Position numbers and translations under genes: made by a program
Source of the DNA: an uncultured Oceanisphaera sp.
GTDB lineage: Bacteria; Pseudomonadota; Gammaproteobacteria; Enterobacterales; Aeromonadaceae
Direction of reading: 5' to 3'
NCBI RefSeq assembly: GCF_947495715.1
Contig: NZ_CANLZU010000005.1
Location: 1 to 64,000 of the forward strand
Length of the DNA stretch: 64,000 nt
Notes under the pieces: model-generated
Databases searched by the model: none
What the model saw: the letters and a program-made list of their open reading frames with translations, nothing else
What the model was told of the DNA's origin: nothing
Shown here: positions 55,310 to 64,000 of the stretch, in pieces
How the letters are laid out: the number at the start of each line of letters is the position of its first letter
Numbering within the stretch: position 1 is the stretch's first letter

Positions 55310-57406
55310 ATGGCATTCAAGGACACGCTTTCACAAATCGGACCCTGGTCCTCCTGGTTCAGTAAAGGACTGGGCACCCCGCTGCTGGTGCTGGCGGCAC
55401 TGGGCATGGTGGTGCTGCCCATTCCCGCCCTGCTGCTGGATGTGCTGTTCTCGTTCAATATTTCCCTGGCATTGGTGATCCTGCTGGTGGCGGTATACAG
55501 CCAGCGGCCGCTGGACTTTGCCGCCTTTCCTACCGTGCTGCTGGTCGCCACCCTGTTGCGGCTGGCGCTGAACGTGGCCTCGACCCGGGTGGTACTGCTG
55601 GAAGGGCACGAGGGCGGCAATGCGGCCGGTAACGTGATTGAGGCCTTCGGCTCCGTGGTGATCGGCGGCAACTATGCGGTCGGTCTTATCGTGTTTCTGA
55701 TCCTGATGATCATCAACTTCGCGGTGGTCACCAAGGGGGCCGGCCGTATCTCGGAAGTGAGTGCCCGTTTTACCCTGGACGCCATGCCCGGCAAGCAGAT
55801 GGCCATCGATGCGGATTTGAATGCGGGCCTGATCAATCAGGACGAGGCACGGCTGCGCCGGGACGAAGTGACCCGTGAAGCCGACTTCTACGGCTCCATG
55901 GACGGTGCCTCCAAGTTCGTCAAGGGCGATGCCATCGCCGGCATCATGATCCTGTTTATCAATATCATCGGTGGTTTCATCATCGGCATGGCCCAGCACG
56001 GGCTGCCGTTCGGCGAAGCGGCCGAAATCTATACCCTGCTGACCATAGGTGACGGTCTGGTGGCGCAGATTCCCTCGCTGCTGCTGTCGATTGCCGCCGC
56101 CATTATCGTGACGCGCCAGAATACCCGTGAAGACATGGGCCAGGCGATGCTGGGGCAACTGTTCGACAACCCCAAGTCGCTGGCCATTGCCGCCGGCATT
56201 CTGATCACCATGGGTCTGGTGCCGGGCATGCCTCACTTCGCCTTTCTGCTGCTGGGGGGACTGGCAGCCTTTGCGGCCTGGTGGACCATCAAACGCAATG
56301 CTCGTGATGCACAGCTTGCGGTAGAGCAGGAGCAGTCGCCGACGGTGCCAAGTACCGAGGTGAAGGAGCTGAGCTGGGACGACGTGGCGCAGGTCGACAC
56401 CATAGGCCTGGAAGTGGGGTACCGGCTGATAAGCCTGGTCGATCAATCTCAGGGCGGCGAATTGCTGAGCCGCATCAAGGGGGTGCGCAAGAAGCTCTCC
56501 CAGGAGCTGGGCTTTCTGATCCCCGCCGTGCATATTCGCGACAACCTGGAACTGGGCCCCAATCAGTATCAGATCACCCTGATGGGGGTGAGCTCCGGCG
56601 CGGCCGACATTTATCCGGATCGTGAACTGGCCATCAACCCCGGGCAGGTCTTCGGGCCGGTGCAGGGGATCGACACCCGGGATCCCGCCTTCGATCTGGA
56701 GGCCACCTGGATTACCAAAGACCAGATCGAACAGGCCCAGAGCCTGGGTTACACGGTGGTGGATGCCGCTACCGTGGTGGCCACGCACCTCAGTCAGCTG
56801 CTGACCAACCATGCCGCCGTCTTGCTGGGCCATGAAGAAGTGCAGAACCTGGTGGATCAAATCGGTCGCAGTCAGCCCAAGCTGGTGGAAGGGCTGGTAC
56901 CCAACACCATGAGTCTGGCGTTGGTGACCAAGGTGTTGCAGAGCCTGCTGCATGAAGGGGTGACCATTCGTGACATGCGCACCATTCTGCAGACCCTGAC
57001 CGAGTACTCCACCAAGAGCCAGGATCCGGAAGTGCTGACCGCCGCCTGTCGTATTGCCCTGCGCCGTTTCATGGTGCAGGAGATAGCGGGCACCGAGCGC
57101 GAGCTGCCGGTCATCACATTGGCGCCAGAACTGGAACAGATATTGCAGAACTCTTTGCAGGCCGGCGGTGCGCAGGGCAGCGGCATCGAGCCCGGCCTGG
57201 CCGAGCGCATGCAGCAATCGCTGGCGCAGGCGGCGGCCAATCAGGAAATGGAAGGGCAGGCGGCGATTTTGCTGACCTCCGGCATGTTGCGCACCACCTT
57301 GGCGCGCTTTGTAAAACACACGATTCCCAGTCTGCGGGTCTTGTCCTATCAGGAAGTACCTGATGACCGTCAAATCCGCATCGTGGCGTCTGTTGGCCAG
57401 CAGTAG
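55310..57406 (+). CDS. flhA: Flagellar export protein FlhA
   Basis: FlhA is the large export-gate component and substrate-docking platform. About eight membrane helices occupy residues 1-320, with the conserved FHIPEP-type loop AGRISEVSARFTLDAMPGKQ and MAIDADLNAGLI. The cytoplasmic half has GLEVGYRLISLVDQ and ARFVKHTIPSLRVLSYQEVP. A GTG two codons upstream is an alternative start. Length 699. Confidence 0.95.
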   Translation: MAFKDTLSQIGPWSSWFSKGLGTPLLVLAALGMVVLPIPALLLDVLFSFNISLALVILLVAVYSQRPLDFAAFPTVLLVATLLRLALNVASTRVVLLEGHEGGNAAGNVIEAFGSVVIGGNYAVGLIVFLILMIINFAVVTKGAGRISEVSARFTLDAMPGKQMAIDADLNAGLINQDEARLRRDEVTREADFYGSMDGASKFVKGDAIAGIMILFINIIGGFIIGMAQHGLPFGEAAEIYTLLTIGDGLVAQIPSLLLSIAAAIIVTRQNTREDMGQAMLGQLFDNPKSLAIAAGILITMGLVPGMPHFAFLLLGGLAAFAAWWTIKRNARDAQLAVEQEQSPTVPSTEVKELSWDDVAQVDTIGLEVGYRLISLVDQSQGGELLSRIKGVRKKLSQELGFLIPAVHIRDNLELGPNQYQITLMGVSSGAADIYPDRELAINPGQVFGPVQGIDTRDPAFDLEATWITKDQIEQAQSLGYTVVDAATVVATHLSQLLTNHAAVLLGHEEVQNLVDQIGRSQPKLVEGLVPNTMSLALVTKVLQSLLHEGVTIRDMRTILQTLTEYSTKSQDPEVLTAACRIALRRFMVQEIAGTERELPVITLAPELEQILQNSLQAGGAQGSGIEPGLAERMQQSLAQAAANQEMEGQAAILLTSGMLRTTLARFVKHTIPSLRVLSYQEVPDDRQIRIVASVGQQ

Positions 57407-57422
57407 CAGGGTGGTAGTTTAA

Positions 57423-58811
57423 ATGAAGATAAAACGATTTTTTGCCAAAGACATGAGAGCCGCCCTGGCCGAGGTGAAGGACGTGCTCGGCGCGGACGCG
57501 GTGATCATGTCCAATAAAAAAGTGTCCGGCGGTATCGAAATAGTGGCGGCGGTGGACGACGACGACACGCCGGTCACCCCCGTGCAGCGGCCGCTGCGGG
57601 ATGACAATGTCAGAATTTCGTCGCAGGCCCGTCAATTTATTTCTCCGCTGGATGCAAAGCAGCAGTCGGAAACCCTGCAATCGCTGTTGATGCGGGGGCG
57701 CAGTGAAGCCTCTCCCCAGACTCTGGCCGAGCAGTCCAGCTGGAAGGAGCCGGCGCTGACCCCGGAAGCGGGCAAAGCGCCGCGTCAGGAGCCGCGAATG
57801 GGGACGAAAGAGCCCCAGGCTCAGCCCCAGTTGCACGACAGCCGCGAGCACAAGCGCAGGGAAGGGGCCAAAGACAAAGAGTTGAATGCCATGCGTCAGG
57901 AAATTGCCAGTATTCGACGCTTGCTCGAACATCAGGTGTCGGGATTGATGTGGCAGGAGGTGGAACGGCGCGAGCCGGTCCGCGCCATGCTGATCAAACA
58001 CCTGAACGGCCTGGGATTCAGCGATGTTTTTTCCGACCAGCTGGCGATGATGGTGCACGACACGGCCGCACCGCATGAAGCCTGGAGCCAGATTGAAACC
58101 GCGCTGTGTCAGCAGTTGATGACCGGTGAAGACGAAATTCTGCGCCAGGGCGGCGCCGTCGCCCTGCTGGGCCCCACCGGGGTCGGTAAAACCACCACCA
58201 TCGCCAAGCTGGCCGCCCGCTTTGCGTCCCGCTATGGCGCCGACCAAATCGCCTTGATTACCACCGACCACTACCGGATTGGTGCGCATGAACAACTGCA
58301 GACCTACGGTCGCATCATGGGCGTGGTGGTCAAGCAGGCGCGTACCTATCAGGAACTGGCTCAGGCACTCTATCAGCTGCGTCATCGGCGGTTGGTGTTG
58401 ATTGACACCGCCGGTATGGGCCAGCGGGATCTGCGATTGAACGAACAGCTCGATACCCTGGTGGGCGATAAACAAATCAAGATTCGTAACTATCTGGTGC
58501 TGCCGGCCACGGCCCAGCGCCGGGTATTGCAGGAAGCGGTGGATCATTTTCGTCGCATTCCCCTGGCCGGCTGCATTCTGACCAAGCTGGACGAAAGTCT
58601 GTCACTGGGTGACGTACTGGATATCAGTATTCAGAACAGTCTGCCCATCAGCTATATCACCGACGGGCAGCGGGTGCCGGAAGATTTGCGCCTGGCGGAC
58701 GGCCTGGAGCTGGTCAGGCAGGCATTGGGAACCATGGAGCAACGTCGGGAAGAGCCTCACTACTGGGAGTCCTCCGAGTTCGACGAAGAGGATGCGCGTT
58801 TTTATGAATAA
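57423..58811 (+). CDS. flhF: Polar flagellum placement GTPase FlhF
   Basis: FlhF is an SRP-type GTPase that places the flagellum at the cell pole. Residues 1-30 are the start MKIKRFFAKDMRAALAEVKD; residues 60-200 are a variable linker; the NG domain has the P-loop LLGPTGVGKTTTIAKLAARF at about 249 and LITTDHYRIGAHEQL, DTAGMGQRD and ILTKLDES. Length 462. It overlaps flhG by eight bases. Confidence 0.95.
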   Translation: MKIKRFFAKDMRAALAEVKDVLGADAVIMSNKKVSGGIEIVAAVDDDDTPVTPVQRPLRDDNVRISSQARQFISPLDAKQQSETLQSLLMRGRSEASPQTLAEQSSWKEPALTPEAGKAPRQEPRMGTKEPQAQPQLHDSREHKRREGAKDKELNAMRQEIASIRRLLEHQVSGLMWQEVERREPVRAMLIKHLNGLGFSDVFSDQLAMMVHDTAAPHEAWSQIETALCQQLMTGEDEILRQGGAVALLGPTGVGKTTTIAKLAARFASRYGADQIALITTDHYRIGAHEQLQTYGRIMGVVVKQARTYQELAQALYQLRHRRLVLIDTAGMGQRDLRLNEQLDTLVGDKQIKIRNYLVLPATAQRRVLQEAVDHFRRIPLAGCILTKLDESLSLGDVLDISIQNSLPISYITDGQRVPEDLRLADGLELVRQALGTMEQRREEPHYWESSEFDEEDARFYE

Positions 58812-59688
58812 TTGGTTTCAGGACCAGGCGAGTGGACTGCGGCTTATGCAAAAAACAAGCAGAGTACAGGTTATTTCGGTGACCGGCGGCAAGGGCGGTG
58901 TGGGCAAAACCAACATTACCCTCAACATGGCGTCGGCCATGGCGGCGCAGGGCAAGAGAGTCATGGTGCTGGATGCGGATCTGGGGCTGGCCAACGTCGA
59001 TGTCTTGCTGGGCATCCGAGTCACGCGCAATCTGTCCCACGTGTTGCGCGGGGAGTGCACCCTGGACGAGGTGCTGGTGGAAGGGCCGCAGGGCGTCAAG
59101 ATCATACCGGCCACGTCCGGCAACCAGTCGATGACCGAATTGTCGCCGCTGGAGCACGTGAGCCTGATCCGCGCCTTCAGCGAAATGCAGACCCCGATTG
59201 ATATTCTGCTGGTGGATACCGCCGCCGGTATCTCCGACATGGTGCTCAGTTTCTCCCGCGCCGCGCAAGAGGTGATAGTGGTGGTGTGCGACGAACCCAC
59301 CTCGATCACCGATGCCTACGCCCTGATCAAGATTTTGTCCCGGGATTACGGCGTGTTCCGTTTCAAAATCGTGGCCAACATGGTGCGCAGCCAGCGCGAA
59401 GGTCAGGAACTGTTTACCAAGTTGACCCGGGTGACCGATCGCTTTCTGGATGCGGCGCTGGAACTGGTGGCCTGTGTGCCGTTCGACGGCAATCTGCGGC
59501 TGGCGGTACGTCGTCAGACCCTGGTGGTCAATCAATATCCCACCTCACCATCGGCCATGGCGATCAAGCAGCTGGCCGGCAAGGCACTGAGCTGGCCGGC
59601 ACCCCAGCGGGCCGGTGGCCACCTGCAGTTCTTTATCGAAAAATTGTTGAACCCTCCGGCGGTCGAGTTAGATGTTCGGGGGGAATAA
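58804..59688 (+). CDS. flhG: Flagellar number regulator FlhG (FleN, MinD-like ATPase)
   Basis: FlhG restricts flagellar number, in part by inhibiting FlrA. MQKTSRVQVISVTGGKGGVG, then KTNITLNMA is the deviant Walker A at residues 28-36, and VMVLDADLGLANVDVLLGIR and LLVDTAAGISDMVLSFSRAA follow. The N-terminal NNWFQDQASGLRLM contains the FlrA-interaction-type DQASGLR motif. Length 294 from the ATG at 58804. It overlaps fliA by 17 bases. Confidence 0.94.
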   Translation: MNNWFQDQASGLRLMQKTSRVQVISVTGGKGGVGKTNITLNMASAMAAQGKRVMVLDADLGLANVDVLLGIRVTRNLSHVLRGECTLDEVLVEGPQGVKIIPATSGNQSMTELSPLEHVSLIRAFSEMQTPIDILLVDTAAGISDMVLSFSRAAQEVIVVVCDEPTSITDAYALIKILSRDYGVFRFKIVANMVRSQREGQELFTKLTRVTDRFLDAALELVACVPFDGNLRLAVRRQTLVVNQYPTSPSAMAIKQLAGKALSWPAPQRAGGHLQFFIEKLLNPPAVELDVRGE

Positions 59689-60394
59689 GGCGCTGGTCTA
59701 TGCCAGACAGCAGGGTAACCAGCTGGTAGAGCGTCATGCGGGACTGGTGCGTCGCATCGCCCATCACCTGCTGGCGCGATTGCCGGACAGCGTGCTGCTG
59801 GACGATCTCATCCAGTCGGGCATGGTCGGGTTGCTGGAAGCCGCCCGCAACTTCGATGCCGGCAAGGGCGCCAGCTTCGAGACCTTTGCCGGCATTCGCA
59901 TTCGCGGCGCCATGCTGGATGAAATTCGCCGTGGTGACTGGGTGCCGCGCTCGGTACACAAACACAGCCGGCAGATAGCCGATGCCGTGGCCGCGGTACA
60001 GCGTCGGGAAGGACGCAATGCCAACGACCGGGAAGTGGCCGAAGAGCTGGGCGTGAGCCTGGACAGCTATTACGCCATGCTGCGCGATACCAGCAACGGC
60101 AAAATCCTGGAAATGGACGAATTTGAAACCGGTGTCGACCATCATGCGGAGGAAAGCTCTCATGTGGCCAGTCCGTTTGAAGACATGGCCAGACAACGTT
60201 TTCTCGGCGCCCTGTCGCGCCATATCAAGACACTGCCCGAGCGCGAGGCCCTGGTGCTGTCTTTATATTACGACGAGGAGCTGAACCTGAAAGAGATAGG
60301 TCAGATACTCGAAGTGAGCGAATCCCGAATCAGCCAGATCCACAGCCAGGCCATGCACCGTTTGCGCGCCAGGCTGAAAGAATGGAAAGAGTGA
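59672..60394 (+). CDS. fliA: Flagellar sigma factor FliA (sigma-28)
   Basis: FliA transcribes late flagellar and chemotaxis genes. Region 2 has VERHAGLVRRIAHHLLARLP and DLIQSGMVGLLEAARNFDAG; region 3 has FAGIRIRGAMLDEIRRGDWV; region 4 has PEREALVLSLYYDEELNLKE and VSESRISQIHSQAMHRLRAR. Length 240. Its own product recognises the promoters found before flgM, flagellin and probably cheY. Confidence 0.95.
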   Translation: MFGGNKALVYARQQGNQLVERHAGLVRRIAHHLLARLPDSVLLDDLIQSGMVGLLEAARNFDAGKGASFETFAGIRIRGAMLDEIRRGDWVPRSVHKHSRQIADAVAAVQRREGRNANDREVAEELGVSLDSYYAMLRDTSNGKILEMDEFETGVDHHAEESSHVASPFEDMARQRFLGALSRHIKTLPEREALVLSLYYDEELNLKEIGQILEVSESRISQIHSQAMHRLRARLKEWKE

Positions 60395-60398
60395 AATA

Positions 60399-60494
60399 AA
60401 GCCATAAGCCATAAGCGGTAAGTCAGACTGTTGCAGTTGGAGAATCGGTGTGGTGCTTGTGAGCTTTCAGCTTTCAGCTTTCAGCTTTCAGCTT
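60399..60494. repeat. Heptad arrays between fliA and cheY
   Basis: AAGCCAT repeats (60400-60420) face four tandem AGCTTTC units (60462-60489). The sequences differ from the GTGAGGC arrays but the seven-base period and gap location are the same. Confidence 0.75.
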
Positions 60495-60583
60495 AAGGCT
60501 TATAACTGACAGTGTTGTGTTTATTAAACAATCGAAATCAAGGATTTGGCATATTTTAGTGTGCCAATAGCGCAATATACGAT

Positions 60584-60610
60584 TTAAGTTAAGGTATACC
60601 GGGTCGATAT
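60584..60610 (+). promoter_or_regulatory. Probable sigma-28 promoter of the che operon
   Basis: TTAAGTTA-N11-GTCGATAT matches the FliA consensus at 6/8 in each element with exact spacing. It lies 57 bases before cheY. Confidence 0.5.
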
Positions 60611-60666
60611 AGTTAAGATACTTGTCGTGATCAGCGGCCGCAGACTCGGCTGATAGGAGGAAATGC

Positions 60667-61050
60667 TTGGACAAGAACATGAAAATCCTCATCGTGGATG
60701 ATTTTTCCACCATGCGCAGGATTATTAAAAACCTGCTGCGGGATCTCGGATTCAATAATACTCACGAGGCCGACGACGGCACCACCGCCTTGCCCATGCT
60801 CAAGGGAGGCGGCTTCGATTTTGTGGTCACCGACTGGAACATGCCCGGCATGCAGGGTATCGACTTGTTACGCGCCATTCGAGCCGACGACAAGCTCAAG
60901 CATCTGCCGGTATTGATGGTCACGGCGGAAGCCAAGCGCGAGCAGATTATCACCGCCGCTCAGGCCGGCGTGAACGGCTACGTGGTCAAGCCTTTTACCG
61001 CCGGCACTCTCAAGGAAAAACTCGAGAAGGTTTTCGAGCGAATCGGATAA
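60667..61050 (+). CDS. cheY: Chemotaxis response regulator CheY
   Basis: Phosphorylated CheY binds FliM and changes motor rotation. [20 protein letters not shown], the phosphoacceptor Asp56 in [16 protein letters not shown] and [13 protein letters not shown] with the conserved Thr and Lys in [10 protein letters not shown] are present. The start is TTG at 60667, six bases after a perfect AGGAGG; the ATG at 60679 is too far from that site. Length 127. Confidence 0.94.
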   Translation: MDKNMKILIVDDFSTMRRIIKNLLRDLGFNNTHEADDGTTALPMLKGGGFDFVVTDWNMPGMQGIDLLRAIRADDKLKHLPVLMVTAEAKREQIITAAQAGVNGYVVKPFTAGTLKEKLEKVFERIG

Positions 61051-61062
61051 AAAGGCAGAGCA

Positions 61063-61812
61063 ATGGCATTACAGAAAGGAACCATCAGTCTGGAGCAGGC
61101 TCGCATACTGGTAGCCATGCTGGAGCGGGGGGATCAGGACGGCGCCGACCGTTATCTTACCGATGTCTGCATGCCGCAGGCGAAAGACCTGGTCGAACAG
61201 GTCGGACAACTGACCCGGCAGCTGCATGATGCGTTGCAGGAGTTTCGCAACGATCCACGTCTGCCCGAGCTGGCAGAAAATGAAATTCCCGATGCCAGGG
61301 AGCGGTTGAGCTACGTCATCGACATGACCGACAAGGCGGCCAACCGTACCATGGATGCGGTGGAAGCCAGTCTGCCCATTGCCGACCGACTCGGCGATCG
61401 TATCCAGCAGATAATGCCGGGCTGGCGTGAGTTAATGCAGTGCCAATTGGATCTTAACAGGTTCAAGGAGCTGTGCTATCAGCTCGACGATTTTCTGCAG
61501 AGCTCCGAGCAGGATGCCAATCAGCTAAGGCAGTTGCTGACCGAAATCCTGATGGCGCAGGATTATCAGGATTTAACCGGGCAGATGATTCGCCGGGTGA
61601 TCAACCTGGTGCAGGAAGTGGAAGCCAAGCTGGTGGCCATTCTGTCGGTCTTTGGTCGTTTACCGGGTATGGAAGACGCTCAGCCGATGCCGGCGAACGC
61701 ACCAGTCTCGGCCATTGAAGCCGAAGGTCCGATCATCAATAAAGAGCATCGTAATGATGTGGTCTCGGATCAGGACGGCGTAGACGATCTGTTGTCCAGT
61801 CTGGGATTCTAA
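61063..61812 (+). CDS. cheZ: CheY-phosphate phosphatase CheZ
   Basis: CheZ removes phosphate from CheY. It is a long helical hairpin; the catalytic glutamine is Gln174 in YQDLTGQMIRRVINLVQEVE. The C-terminal CheY-binding peptide is DQDGVDDLLSSLGF. Length 249. It lies 12 bases after cheY and 9 before cheA. Confidence 0.94.
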   Translation: MALQKGTISLEQARILVAMLERGDQDGADRYLTDVCMPQAKDLVEQVGQLTRQLHDALQEFRNDPRLPELAENEIPDARERLSYVIDMTDKAANRTMDAVEASLPIADRLGDRIQQIMPGWRELMQCQLDLNRFKELCYQLDDFLQSSEQDANQLRQLLTEILMAQDYQDLTGQMIRRVINLVQEVEAKLVAILSVFGRLPGMEDAQPMPANAPVSAIEAEGPIINKEHRNDVVSDQDGVDDLLSSLGF

Positions 61813-61821
61813 GGAGAGAGC

Positions 61822-63897
61822 ATGGGCTTTGAGGTAGACGAGGATATTCTGCAGGACTTTCTGGTGGAAGCATCGGAAATTCTGGAGCAATTGTCGGAGC
61901 AGTTGGTGACACTGGAGCGCCAGCCGGACGATAAAGACTTGCTGAATGCGATTTTTCGCGGTTTTCATACCGTCAAGGGTGGTGCCGGTTTTCTGTCGTT
62001 GACTGCTCTGGTGGACACCTGCCACAAAGCCGAAAACGTGTTCGATATTCTGCGCACGGGCCAGCGTCACGTTACCTCCGAGCTGATGGACGTGATACTG
62101 CGGGCGCTGGATACGGTGAACAACATGTTTGCCGAAATCCAGAACCGGCAGGAGCCGACCCCCGCCGATCCGCAATTGCTGGAAGAACTCAAGCGCTATT
62201 GCCGGCCGGCCAGTGAAGATGAGGCGGACGTCGCTCCGGTTGCCACGGCGGCGGCTGATGCCACCATCGCCGACCTCGGCGAAGCCGACTATCGTCAGAT
62301 GCTGGACCAGCTTGCGCCCGATACGTCGGCCGACAGCGTATCCGAACCGGCGTCAGGCGCCTCGGCCGACAATAGTGCCGCCAGTGACGGCGACGACATC
62401 AGCGACGATGAATTCGAAGCGCTGCTGGATCAGTTGCACGGCGCCGGCAAGCACAGCGGTGTGCCCGCCTCTGCCGCCTCATCGCCATCGGCCAGCCAGA
62501 GCACGGATGACGGTGGTGACGAGATAGACGATCTCGAGTTCGAGGCGCTGCTGGATCAGTTGCATGGCGCCGGCAAGGGTCCGTCGATTGCGGCAGAGGA
62601 GGCCGTTAGTACTCCGGCGCAGGCTGCCCCGGCTCAACAAGCACCGGCGGCCGTGACGGCATCTGCACCTGCGGCGCCGAGCGCCGACAAGGCCGCCGCC
62701 AAGGCGCCGGCGCATCATAACGCGCCACCGGATACCTCGGTACGGGTGGATACCAGGATCCTCGATAACATCATGAACATGGTGGGCGAGCTGGTGTTGG
62801 TGCGTAATCGCCTGCTCAGCCTCGATGCCAATCATGACGATGAAGACATTTCCAAGACGGTCGCCAACCTGGATGCGGTCACCGGTGATCTGCAGGGCGC
62901 CGTGATGAAAACCCGGATGCAGCCGATCAAGAAGGTCTTCGGCCGCTTTCCGCGTGTGGTGCGTGATATGGCCCGCAACATGGGCAAGGAAATCAACCTG
63001 GAAATGGTCGGGGAAGACACCGACCTCGATAAAAACCTGGTTGAGGCGCTGGCCGATCCCCTGGTTCACCTGGTGCGTAACTCCTGTGATCACGGCATCG
63101 AAATGCCGGCAGAGCGGGAAGCAGCCGGCAAAGCGCGAGCCGGCGTTATTCGGCTGACGGCTTCGCAGGAAGGGGATCACATTCTGCTCGGTATCGAAGA
63201 TGACGGTGCCGGTATGGATCCGGAAAAGCTCAAGGGCATCGCCATGAAGCGGGGCATTCTCGATGCGGATGGCGCCGCCCGCATGAGCGACGGCGAGGCC
63301 TATAACCTGATTTTCGCCCCCGGTTTTTCCACCAAGCAGGAAATTACCGACGTCTCCGGCCGCGGCGTGGGCATGGATGTGGTCAAGACCGGTATCAACT
63401 CGGTCAATGGCTCCATCGTGATCGACTCGGAGAAAGGCAAGGGTACCCGGCTGCAGATCAAGGTGCCGCTGACCCTGGCAATACTGCCGACCCTGATGGT
63501 GCTGGTGGGCAAGCAGACCTTTGCGCTGCCGTTGACCAACGTCAACGAAATCTTCCATCTCGACCTGACCCGCACCAGCTCGGTGGATGGCCAGCTGACC
63601 ATAGTGGTGCGCAATCACGCCATTCCGCTGTTCTACCTGCAGGACTGGCTGCTCAAGGGTGAGCGTCAGCCGCGTAAAACCCAGGGGCATGTGGTGATAG
63701 TGGTGGTGGGTAACCAGCAGGTCGGTTTTGTGGTCGATGGCCTTATCGGCCAGGAAGAAGTGGTGATCAAGCCGCTCGACCAGCTGTTGCACGGTACGCC
63801 CGGCATGGCCGGCGCCACCATTACCAGCGATGGCGGCATCGCGCTGATCCTGGATCTGGCCGGTTTGATCAAAGCCTATGCCCGGCGTTACGCCTGA
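61822..63897 (+). CDS. cheA: Chemotaxis histidine kinase CheA
   Basis: CheA phosphorylates CheY and CheB. P1 has the phosphoacceptor His49 in FRGFHTVKGGAGFL. The region between P1 and the dimerisation domain (residues about 130-300) is acidic and Ala-rich and contains two near-identical motifs, EFEALLDQLHGAGK, at about 198-211 and 240-253. P3 starts at VDTRILDNIMNMVGELVLVR, P4 has HLVRNSCDHGIEMP, DDGAGMD and GRGVGMDVVKTGI, and P5 is CheW-like. Length 691. No ordinary P2 domain is recognised. Confidence 0.95.
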   Translation: MGFEVDEDILQDFLVEASEILEQLSEQLVTLERQPDDKDLLNAIFRGFHTVKGGAGFLSLTALVDTCHKAENVFDILRTGQRHVTSELMDVILRALDTVNNMFAEIQNRQEPTPADPQLLEELKRYCRPASEDEADVAPVATAAADATIADLGEADYRQMLDQLAPDTSADSVSEPASGASADNSAASDGDDISDDEFEALLDQLHGAGKHSGVPASAASSPSASQSTDDGGDEIDDLEFEALLDQLHGAGKGPSIAAEEAVSTPAQAAPAQQAPAAVTASAPAAPSADKAAAKAPAHHNAPPDTSVRVDTRILDNIMNMVGELVLVRNRLLSLDANHDDEDISKTVANLDAVTGDLQGAVMKTRMQPIKKVFGRFPRVVRDMARNMGKEINLEMVGEDTDLDKNLVEALADPLVHLVRNSCDHGIEMPAEREAAGKARAGVIRLTASQEGDHILLGIEDDGAGMDPEKLKGIAMKRGILDADGAARMSDGEAYNLIFAPGFSTKQEITDVSGRGVGMDVVKTGINSVNGSIVIDSEKGKGTRLQIKVPLTLAILPTLMVLVGKQTFALPLTNVNEIFHLDLTRTSSVDGQLTIVVRNHAIPLFYLQDWLLKGERQPRKTQGHVVIVVVGNQQVGFVVDGLIGQEEVVIKPLDQLLHGTPGMAGATITSDGGIALILDLAGLIKAYARRYA

Positions 63898-63923
63898 TAA
63901 TAAAAGGGAGTGAGAGGATAATA

Positions 63924-64000
63924 ATGGCTATACGGGTGTTAGTGGTTGATGATTCCAGTTTTTTTCGGCGTCGTGTCAGCGAGATCCTGAATCGGGATCC
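63924..64000 (+). CDS. cheB: Chemotaxis response regulator/methylesterase CheB, 5' part
   Basis: The first 26 codons read MAIRVLVVDDSSFFRRRVSE, then ILNRD, the start of a CheB receiver domain with its acidic pair. AGAGGA precedes the ATG. The gene runs out of the window; position after cheA supports cheB. Confidence 0.85.
   Translation, partial: MAIRVLVVDDSSFFRRRVSEILNRD

Noticed and set aside
55331..57373. A 680-codon open frame on the minus strand opposite flhA
   Set aside because: The translated sequence is rich in His, Gln and Gly with no motif and arises from high-GC third positions of flhA; flhA on the plus strand is certain.
62479..63792. A 437-codon minus-strand frame opposite cheA
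   Set aside because: Low-complexity Gln/His/Arg translation with no domain, opposite a complete cheA.

Overview
The window carries an almost complete polar-flagellum and chemotaxis locus of a gammaproteobacterium. The gene order is the Vibrio/Aeromonas/Shewanella type: flgT | flgOP | flgN-flgM-flgA | cheV-cheR | flgBCDE | flgFGHIJKL | (glycosylation island) | flagellin-flaG-fliD-fliT-fliS | flrA-flrB-flrC | fliEFGHIJ | fliKLMNOPQR-flhB | flhAFG-fliA | cheYZAB. The presence of flgT/flgO/flgP, flrABC, flhF/flhG and cheV indicates a sheath-less or sheathed single polar flagellum. The GC-rich composition and the abundant intergenic repeats make an Aeromonadales marine genus (Oceanimonas, Zobellella or Oceanisphaera) my best guess; that placement is inference, not something the sequence proves. 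The window opens in the 3' end of a 5S rRNA gene, which is convergent with flgT, and closes 26 codons into cheB.

Regulation can be read from the sequence. Seven good sigma-54 (-24/-12) sites precede flgO, flgT, flgB, flgF, fliE, fliK and flhA, which fits control by FlrA and FlrC. Sigma-28 (FliA) sites precede flgM, the flagellin gene (two in tandem) and, more weakly, cheY and cheV. The FlrA gene itself has a perfect FNR-type box upstream, which suggests oxygen-responsive entry into the cascade.

Between flgL and the flagellin gene lies a roughly 14.7-kb surface-sugar island (17907-32571). It contains ugd on the plus strand, followed by ten genes on the minus strand. From the promoter-proximal end these are a 1228-residue TPR/GT41 (SPINDLY/OGT-like)/GT2 fusion glycosyltransferase, rfbF, rfbG, an RmlC-type epimerase, a TylC-type C-methyltransferase, a DegT aminotransferase, a TylF-type methyltransferase, an FAD oxidoreductase, a class I methyltransferase, a WbqC-like protein and a CmcI-like protein. 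The rfbF-to-aminotransferase genes are joined by four consecutive 4-bp ATGA overlaps. The distal half is visibly AT-rich compared with all flanking genes, and the composition change runs into the 3' third of ugd. My reading is a horizontally exchanged cassette that makes a CDP-linked, branched, multiply methylated amino-deoxysugar and attaches it to the flagellin encoded divergently next door. It is the most novel-looking system in the window.

Ordinary flagellar genes occupy the rest. Intergenic gaps are filled with three families of short repeats: heptanucleotide arrays (GTGAGGC, CCTCACT, AGCTTTC), an 18-bp palindrome GGTCNAATWWATTNGACC, and two roughly 75-bp hairpin elements with C-rich/G-rich ends. 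No transposase, CRISPR array or tRNA gene was recognised.
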